64,000 nucleotides of DNA from Paenibacillus montanisoli (GTDB taxonomy: Bacteria; Bacillota; Bacilli; Paenibacillales; Paenibacillaceae): contig NZ_QLUW01000004.1 of assembly GCF_003268025.1 (NCBI RefSeq), positions 496,001-560,000 of the forward strand, in the 5' to 3' direction. The notes under the pieces were generated by a model. It had not been told where the DNA came from, searched no databases, and saw only the letters and a program-made list of their open reading frames with translations. Below, piece by piece: positions 59,144-64,000 of this stretch. The position numbers and the translations under genes are program-made. The first letter of the stretch is position 1; each line of letters begins with the position of its first letter.

Positions 59144-60070
59144 TCATTTCGCCACTACGGAAGTCTCCGCTCCCACTGCGATCCTGTGAACCGGTGCGTA
59201 ATAATCCTCCGAGATCCATTCCTTTTTTACCACTTCATGCTTTGCATTCAATGTCTCCCGGTAAATCCGTACAAAAGCACCTGGGCTTCCTTCAGTGGCC
59301 TGGGCAGAACCAGTCTGTATAATCGTTCTTGGCATGATCGACTCTTGATCTTCTTTTACGATACGATATGTATCCACAGGGTCATGACTAGCCGCATACA
59401 TATAGAGAACGCCGTCATAATACTCCATGTACAGCTTAACCGGTTCTTTCGCCGAATTACGAAGGACGAGGTCTGTTTCACCCGGGACCACTTTCGCTTC
59501 ATAACCGAGCACGGCATAGGATGGAAGCGTTCTTCCTGTAAATCGCTCCACAATGTCCAGGCCGCCATCCAGCGCGACCGTATACAGGCCAGTGGCTAAA
59601 ACATCCAAGCTTTCGCTCTTATCCGGTTGAAGCTGTTTATTCTTCATCGCGCCTAGCAGCGAGAAAGCCTGTCCAGGTGCCAGCTCGGTTCCATTTAACT
59701 GCTTGGTCCAGTTCTCCAATACACGAGCCTGATCCACGTAGGCGATGGCTGTTTGAGCAACCAGCTTTCCATTAAACGCTGCAGACAGCTCTAATAGATT
59801 TCTGAGATAGTCTTCCTGTTCACGAATGTCCGTGCCCTCTGCAAGCAAACCGCTGATGACGTCCTGCGTTCGCTTGAATTCGCTAAGCTGAAAAGCGTCT
59901 ACCTCCTGAAGCCGTTTCGAGTTCTCCTCCATTTTCTTCTTCACTTCAGGAGAGGCCGTATCGTAATTGGCTCCGCCATTGCCGACTTTGTCCGCCATGC
60001 CAATGGTTGAAATACTGAGCGATAAACATGTGCATACCGCCACTGCCGAAAGCGCTTTCTTTAGTCTCAT
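59144..60070 (-). CDS. Secreted VanW-like protein in the pilus operon
   Basis: A 308-residue exported protein. A signal peptide (LSAVAVCTCLSLSISTIGMA, cut near residue 26) is followed by a helical part, then a region matching the VanW pattern: LAPGQAFSLLGAM, GLYTVALDGGLDIVERFTGRTLPSYAVLGYEAKVVPGETDLVLRNSAKEPVKLYMEY. The usual GGGxCQ segment of VanW is missing, so it is a degenerate member. A C-terminal strand domain (GAFVRIYRETLNAKHEVVKKEWISEDYY) resembles G5-type modules. It lies between the minor pilin genes and pilB on the same strand, so an envelope role linked to pilus passage through peptidoglycan is likely but unproven. AAGGGCGG lies about 10 bases before the ATG. Confidence 0.65.
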   Translation of the reverse strand: MRLKKALSAVAVCTCLSLSISTIGMADKVGNGGANYDTASPEVKKKMEENSKRLQEVDAFQLSEFKRTQDVISGLLAEGTDIREQEDYLRNLLELSAAFNGKLVAQTAIAYVDQARVLENWTKQLNGTELAPGQAFSLLGAMKNKQLQPDKSESLDVLATGLYTVALDGGLDIVERFTGRTLPSYAVLGYEAKVVPGETDLVLRNSAKEPVKLYMEYYDGVLYMYAASHDPVDTYRIVKEDQESIMPRTIIQTGSAQATEGSPGAFVRIYRETLNAKHEVVKKEWISEDYYAPVHRIAVGAETSVVAK

Positions 60071-60098
60071 TGACCGTATACCGCCCTTCCATACTCCG

Positions 60099-60641
60099 TT
60101 ATTTATATTTGATTACGCTGTAGCCATTCGTTCCTTGTATATCCGATGCTGCATTCATGATTAGGAGTTCCGATTGAATATGGTAGCTTTGTGTAGAGGT
60201 TTGTCCGGTAATATCGAAGTTTAACAGCTTAGGGTTTGTCGCATTTTTGGAAAATACGATAGTGAACGATCTGGATCCGCTCATATCCTTGACAATTTGA
60301 CCCGTTGAGAAACTGTTCGTAGAGGTGTTGTATACGATATGTTTAATGGAGTGGTCCGTGTTGTCGACACAGATGTAGTTGTAGCCGTTTTGAAGCGTTG
60401 TGGGGCATTGATTCACCGATTCCATGCTGGCCTCTGCTGCATATCGGAGCGTCTTTGTTACGGCAAGTGAGGCAAGCTGGACTTGATCCTGCAGGCTGCT
60501 TCGCGATTGGCCCTGACCATACGACTTCATGCCAAACGTAAGAAGCGGATAAGCAAGTGATAAAAGCAGGACTAGGATCATCACTGCGGCGAGCATTTCC
60601 ATTAACGTTAACCCTCGCTGGTTGAAATAGTTGCGGATCAT
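60099..60641 (-). CDS. Minor prepilin (PilW/GspJ-like)
   Basis: A 180-residue prepilin with the class III signal NQRG before LTLMEMLAAVMILVLLLSLAYP, a long helix and a mostly beta head with one cysteine pair (QCPTTLQNGYNYIC). Typical of minor pilins that prime assembly. GGAGGGAGG stands 5-6 bases before the ATG. It is in series with the other minor pilins and the PilX-like gene. Confidence 0.82.
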   Translation of the reverse strand: MIRNYFNQRGLTLMEMLAAVMILVLLLSLAYPLLTFGMKSYGQGQSRSSLQDQVQLASLAVTKTLRYAAEASMESVNQCPTTLQNGYNYICVDNTDHSIKHIVYNTSTNSFSTGQIVKDMSGSRSFTIVFSKNATNPKLLNFDITGQTSTQSYHIQSELLIMNAASDIQGTNGYSVIKYK

Positions 60642-60681
60642 ATATGCCTCCCTCCTTTATGTCGCGCGGGCTGGCGCACGC

Positions 60682-60999
60682 TTAATTGGGGACGAACTCA
60701 GTAAGTACCTGGCCTCCTTGGATGACGCTTGTTACCAAATTGCCGGGGATGTTGATTTCTGGAAGCCCTCCGGATATCCCATACTTAATTAGAGGCGCTG
60801 GCGTAGTGCTTATGTTGGTCTTGCTCTCCAAGTTCTGCTGTGCCGTATACAGATTCTGTCCTCGTGTACCGGTTTTCGTAATCGTATCCGTTCCTCGGAT
60901 AAAGTACCCTATGAACGCCATAACCAGAACGGCCAGGATAACTACGGCCACAAGCACTTCCATTAGAGAAAACCCTTGCTCTTTGTTTATGTAGCTCAT
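60682..60999 (-). CDS. Minor prepilin (PilV/GspI-like)
   Basis: A 105-residue prepilin with signal KEQG before FSLMEVLVAVVILAVLVMAFIGYF and a short head (GTDTITKTGTRGQNLYTAQQNLES). The FSLMEVLVA start is typical of PilV/GspI minor pilins. GGGAGG stands 6 bases before the ATG. It is the second gene of the operon. Confidence 0.82.
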   Translation of the reverse strand: MSYINKEQGFSLMEVLVAVVILAVLVMAFIGYFIRGTDTITKTGTRGQNLYTAQQNLESKTNISTTPAPLIKYGISGGLPEINIPGNLVTSVIQGGQVLTEFVPN

Positions 61000-61011
61000 G
61001 CGTAGCCTCCC

Positions 61012-62175
61012 TTATTGGCTTCCCCAGCTGCCAGTCTCATAGGCGGGGACTTGGGGTATAGACTCGGTAAAGGCGAAGAAGTTAAGCGAATCCGCTGAGG
61101 AATGCCCTACCAACGAAACCTTTTTGGCGATAATAACGCCGTTAAAGTCTACTCCGCCTTTGAATAAAATTTCTGAATTCGGAGCGTATACGGAGACCTT
61201 CGAAAACACCGTATGTCCGCCTGCATCCAGCTTCCCTTTGAAAAACACAACTGCTGAATTGGCATCCCCTGTTACCGAGAAATTCGTACCGCCATTCGTA
61301 TCCAGCGTATTGAAATAAATGAGAGCTTTGCCCGTTTTGGTCGGATCAGCCTTTACGACGTTTATCGTTAAGGAGGCTTGTCCTTTGAGAGCGTTAAATT
61401 TTGTCAGATCCACTTGAATGTCTTGGTTGCCACTGACGCTGATTGTGAGGGTAACTGCGTCACTATTATTTAGACTCGTATCTTTATAGCATTTATCTGC
61501 AGTGATCGTCTCCGATATCAAATTGTTATCGCAGCTTGCCAAGCTCGGATAGACCGCATCCGGATAATGCCGATTTGCGTTGTATTCCTTACACTTGGTT
61601 TTGTCTGGTTCAATTGTCCCGTCTGATCTAAAACAGCTAATGTCAGGGACTGATATGGGATCAGACGATCCTAGCGATGAATTTGTAGCGACGTTTCCTT
61701 TTATACTGGTATTTCCATTGCCTTCAATTGCCTCACTTGCAAAGATGGTTTCTTTGCCGAATTTAAAGCTTGTCGTGTTTAGGAGCAGCGTTGCCTTTTC
61801 TTGGACCCCGTTCACTTTACCAGTCGATACAACCTTCAGCGTTTCGGTGGTACTATTCACTTTACTTACTTGAACCTTAAAGGAGCCGGCCCCGAGAGGA
61901 ACATCCTGATTGAGTTGCGCGTTCAAGTCAACCAGACTCACCTTCCCTCCCGGATTAAACGTGGTGTAATTGTAGTGATTCTTAATATACCCAGCCACCG
62001 CATTTGCACCCGACTTGGCGAGATAGTAGGCCTGCATCTTCTTCTCCTGATAGCCCTCCCGCTTTAACCCGTTGGCACTAATGCTCAGCAGCGACATCCC
62101 CACTATGATCAATACGGTCACGGTCAGGAGTACTACCGGTAAAGCGACTCCGCGTTCGTTCTTTAGCACGATCAC
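61012..62175 (-). CDS. PilX-like pilus assembly protein, first gene of the operon
   Basis: A 387-residue protein with an N-terminal hydrophobic helix of PilX type (ERGVALPVVLLTVTVLIIVGMSLL) and QAYYLAKSGANAVAG just behind it, a pattern of PilX and ComGG-like minor pilins. The rest is a long beta-helix-like region (NGNTSIKGNVATNSSL, then FNVGGVDFNG-type repeats, SVYAPNSEILFKGGVDFNGVIIAKKVSLVG) and two cysteine pairs. The start is a GTG at 62175 after AAAGGTGA. A probable tip or priming component. Confidence 0.78.
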   Translation of the reverse strand: MIVLKNERGVALPVVLLTVTVLIIVGMSLLSISANGLKREGYQEKKMQAYYLAKSGANAVAGYIKNHYNYTTFNPGGKVSLVDLNAQLNQDVPLGAGSFKVQVSKVNSTTETLKVVSTGKVNGVQEKATLLLNTTSFKFGKETIFASEAIEGNGNTSIKGNVATNSSLGSSDPISVPDISCFRSDGTIEPDKTKCKEYNANRHYPDAVYPSLASCDNNLISETITADKCYKDTSLNNSDAVTLTISVSGNQDIQVDLTKFNALKGQASLTINVVKADPTKTGKALIYFNTLDTNGGTNFSVTGDANSAVVFFKGKLDAGGHTVFSKVSVYAPNSEILFKGGVDFNGVIIAKKVSLVGHSSADSLNFFAFTESIPQVPAYETGSWGSQ

Positions 62176-62301
62176 CAGCTCACCTTTCTTATGACAGCGT
62201 TAGATCCGGCTTTTCTGCGTTAGATTCATTTCGACGGTACAAAGCTACAAAATTAGGTCTATTGGACTATTGAACTCTGTGCCTTTTGCCTTACAATACC
62301 G

Positions 62302-62310
62302 ATTGTATCA
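62302..62310 (-). promoter_or_regulatory. Extended -10 candidate promoter of the pilus operon
   Basis: On the minus strand TG-A-TACAAT (62302-62310) is an extended -10; no clear -35 lies 17 bases upstream. The untranslated leader to 62175 is about 120 bases and contains two copies of ATCTAACGC (about 62202-62226) but no riboswitch that I can recognise. Confidence 0.4.
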
Positions 62311-62513
62311 CAGTTTTTGGCAGATTGCTACTATCTGTAACAATTTTTTTTATGAAAACTTTAGGTCAATAAAAAAGGGTGGCAACGGTCGGTTCTTTCG
62401 CCGTGATGCGCTTCACTTTAAGAAAAAATTTACATTCCGTTTTTATAGATCAAGTAGGAAAGGAAACCCTAATAAAGAAAGAAATAAGAAATCCAAAAAT
62501 GTGGGAGGATGTC

Positions 62514-62909
62514 ATGGGAAGATTAATTTATTTCGAAATTCATGTCGATGGCATGGAGCGCGCGAAGAAGTTTTATGGCGAGGTATTTGGATGGACCTTT
62601 GAGGATTGGAGCGAATATGCGGGAATGCCCTACTTTGGAGCGGTGACGGGCGATGCCAACGAAATGGGCATCAACGGCGCTCTGATGCAGCGCCATGGCC
62701 CTGCCCCGGAACCGGGCCAGGCCGTGAACGGTTATGCGTGCACAATGGGTACAGGTGACTACGACGCTACGGAAGCTAAAATTCTTAGCCTAGGCGGCAA
62801 GGTCGCCCTGCCGAAAATGGCACTGCCCGGCATGGCGTGGCAAGGGTATTACATCGATACCGAAGGCAATATCTTCGGCATTCATCAGCCGGATGAGAAC
62901 GCGAAATAG
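62514..62909 (+). CDS. VOC family (glyoxalase/bleomycin-resistance-like) protein
   Basis: A 131-residue single-domain protein of the vicinal-oxygen-chelate fold. It begins GRLIYFEIHVDGMERAKKFYGEVFGWTFED, the usual VOC opening with its metal-position histidine, and ends GWQGYYIDTEGNIFGIHQPDE with a Glu/His at the metal site. Members bind divalent metal and act on small molecules; no substrate can be named. The open frame begins at 62379, but the ATG at 62514 has GGGAGG 5 bases upstream and starts the family sequence. Followed by a strong terminator. Confidence 0.85.
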   Translation: MGRLIYFEIHVDGMERAKKFYGEVFGWTFEDWSEYAGMPYFGAVTGDANEMGINGALMQRHGPAPEPGQAVNGYACTMGTGDYDATEAKILSLGGKVALPKMALPGMAWQGYYIDTEGNIFGIHQPDENAK

Positions 62910-62919
62910 AGGCAATCAA

Positions 62920-62955
62920 GCAAAAACCACATCCCCTTGCGGATGTGGTTTTTGC
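62920..62955. terminator. 15-bp perfect bidirectional terminator (ACCACATCC type)
   Basis: GCAAAAACCACATCC (62920-62934) pairs with GGATGTGGTTTTTGC (62941-62955) with a 6-base loop; A and T runs serve both directions, for the VOC gene and the convergent partial gene. Confidence 0.9.
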
Positions 62956-62971
62956 TAATTATAGATTGGGC

Positions 62972-64000
62972 TTAGGCATTCTTCCAGACCGTATTTACCG
63001 GCTCAGGAACGCTTCGGGTCGATATCTTAACGCTTATTGAAGGCTTTGGCTCTCCTTCGAATTTACAGCTGAATGAAATCGTCTGCCCTCCGGCACGAAC
63101 AATGGGCGGTATTGACGATGCCTCTACCGTGCGCAAGACATTCCAATTTCGATCCATAATCCGTCCACTACGGTCCCCGTCGCATACCAAATACTCCCCA
63201 GCGCGCACTTCCGTTTCGAACGTCATATATTGGCCGCCCACGCAGAACGTTGGTCGCTTTATATAGCCATCCTCATAGCCATATGCCGGGGTAACACGCA
63301 TACAGAACCTGAAAGGCTGCTCGTTATGCTTGTTGAAGAATGGCCAATCCGCGCCACCCGGCTGGCCTGGCTGCAGTTCTTCCGGACTGCATTCCAAGGG
63401 AGCAGAGATACTCATGGCATATAAGCTCCAGCGATCCTCTTCAAGCTCCTCAAGATGCCAGTCGCTTCTCGGATCCTTCATCTTTTCGCGCTGCTCCGGA
63501 GTAAATGCTCCAATCTGCCGCGCCCTCTCCCAGCTGCGCACGCTCTCAAGCAAACGATCGGTATTTCCGTTCCGTCTCAGCACAGCCATATCGGCGGACA
63601 ATGCGAAGCCAGCATTAAAGCCCGCCGCCTTTGACAATACCCATTCAATCTCGTCCAGTGTCGTGGCCTCAAACCGATTCGAGGCCGAGCGAATCAGAAA
63701 CCAACCTATCATCGGGGGGATGAAATTCCTTTCGAAATAGCGCTGGTTGCTTAGCCGCCATTCCAGCTGACCTTCGCGTGTCGCAGCTCCCCATGGCTCG
63801 CCCCAATTGAATCTCGTAAAGATATGCCACGCATAATTGGATACGACAATGCTCGCATCGTTTATAACTTCCTTGCTCCAGCCGTCATAGCACCGCTTTA
63901 CGAAACGGTTGACGCCATAATCGTCTTGACCGGTCGCGTAACAACCCTCCAGTCCATCGAAGGAAATTTGTTTTAAGCCCGTGAAGCGGAAAAGCTCGCC
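62972..64000 (-). CDS. C-terminal part of a large protein, possibly a glycoside hydrolase; truncated by the window
   Basis: An open frame of at least 342 codons that ends at 62972 and is still open at the right edge. The N-terminal part is outside. The segment nearest the edge, LFRFTGLKQISFDGLEGCYATGQDDYG, resembles the strand-and-Asp motifs of TIM-barrel glycosidases (S-x-D-G-x-E), and WHIFTRFNWGEPWGAATREGQLEWRLSNQRYFERNF follows. The C-terminal 150 residues form a beta-sandwich ending SVKISTRSVPEPVNTVWKNA. An ATG inside the frame (63712) is not a credible start because the frame continues with similar codon use. Family not certain; full sequence would be needed. Confidence 0.6.
   Translation of the reverse strand, partial: GELFRFTGLKQISFDGLEGCYATGQDDYGVNRFVKRCYDGWSKEVINDASIVVSNYAWHIFTRFNWGEPWGAATREGQLEWRLSNQRYFERNFIPPMIGWFLIRSASNRFEATTLDEIEWVLSKAAGFNAGFALSADMAVLRRNGNTDRLLESVRSWERARQIGAFTPEQREKMKDPRSDWHLEELEEDRWSLYAMSISAPLECSPEELQPGQPGGADWPFFNKHNEQPFRFCMRVTPAYGYEDGYIKRPTFCVGGQYMTFETEVRAGEYLVCDGDRSGRIMDRNWNVLRTVEASSIPPIVRAGGQTISFSCKFEGEPKPSISVKISTRSVPEPVNTVWKNA

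Noticed and set aside
62176..62310. Cyclic-di-GMP riboswitch in the pilus operon leader
   Set aside because: Such switches control pil genes in clostridia, but the GEMM core (GCAAACC and matching G-rich strand) is not present; only AAGGCAAAAGG is vaguely similar.
1..64000. Prophage, transposon, CRISPR or toxin-antitoxin system
   Set aside because: No transposase, integrase, phage structural gene, Cas gene or spacer array was seen; the tandem repeat at 4.9 kb has no spacers.

Overview
The window reads as a chromosomal segment of a spore-forming, moderately GC-rich member of the Bacillota, most likely Paenibacillus or a close relative. The evidence is a GerA/GerC/GerB-type germinant receptor operon, YesM/YesN-type two-component genes beside a LplB/YtcP/lipoprotein sugar ABC transporter, strong AGGAGG-type ribosome binding sites with frequent TTG and GTG starts, and a kynurenine operon. 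This assignment is inference from gene content; no 16S gene is present. No tRNA, rRNA, CRISPR array, transposase or phage gene was found.

Layout. 1-5 kb: an ArsR regulator with three small downstream genes (two AHSA1/SRPBCC proteins and a DUF1059-like protein), then a phytanoyl-CoA dioxygenase-like gene divergent from an AraC regulator and an aldo/keto reductase. 4.9-5.5 kb: an exact-period 51-bp tandem repeat between convergent genes. 5.5-16 kb: a glycosidase/aldo-keto reductase pair, a MATE exporter, a patatin-like lipase, small membrane proteins, an AT-rich secreted orphan, two Gfo/Idh/MocA dehydrogenases and a CapA-like protein. 16-20 kb: a spore germination receptor operon. 20-24 kb: kynU-kynA-kynB (tryptophan to anthranilate) with a divergent TetR gene. 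24-26 kb: a glycosyltransferase and a PlsY-like acyltransferase that overlap by 4 bases. 26-31.6 kb: a SEC-C protein, then a 2,3-diaminopropionate (SbnA/SbnB) operon led by a PaaK-like adenylating ligase and divergent from a YheC/D-type ATP-grasp gene.

31.6-43.4 kb: a polysaccharide-utilisation locus made of a YczE-like membrane protein, a GH88 hydrolase, a sugar isomerase/epimerase, a YesM/YesN sensor-regulator pair, an ABC importer and a heparinase II/III-type lyase. It is flanked by direct repeats of the ATP-grasp gene's 3' end and terminator, which suggests insertion as a unit. 43.5-50.9 kb: a MerR-ankyrin fusion, a Ser/Thr kinase, small genes, a MefA-like macrolide exporter and a cell-surface protein. 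50.9-62.2 kb: a complete type IV pilus operon containing a tandemly duplicated major pilin and a VanW-like protein. 62.5-64 kb: a VOC protein and the C-terminal part of a gene that runs off the window.

The most striking regulatory element is the 5' leader of the MefA-like gene (about 48.5-48.8 kb). It holds a 7-codon leader peptide, MHSIRWR, with the Arg-X-Arg motif of macrolide-stalled leader peptides. It also holds two terminator-like hairpins, a 9-bp perfect anti-terminator pairing and an 18-bp long-range helix that would cover the leader start codon.
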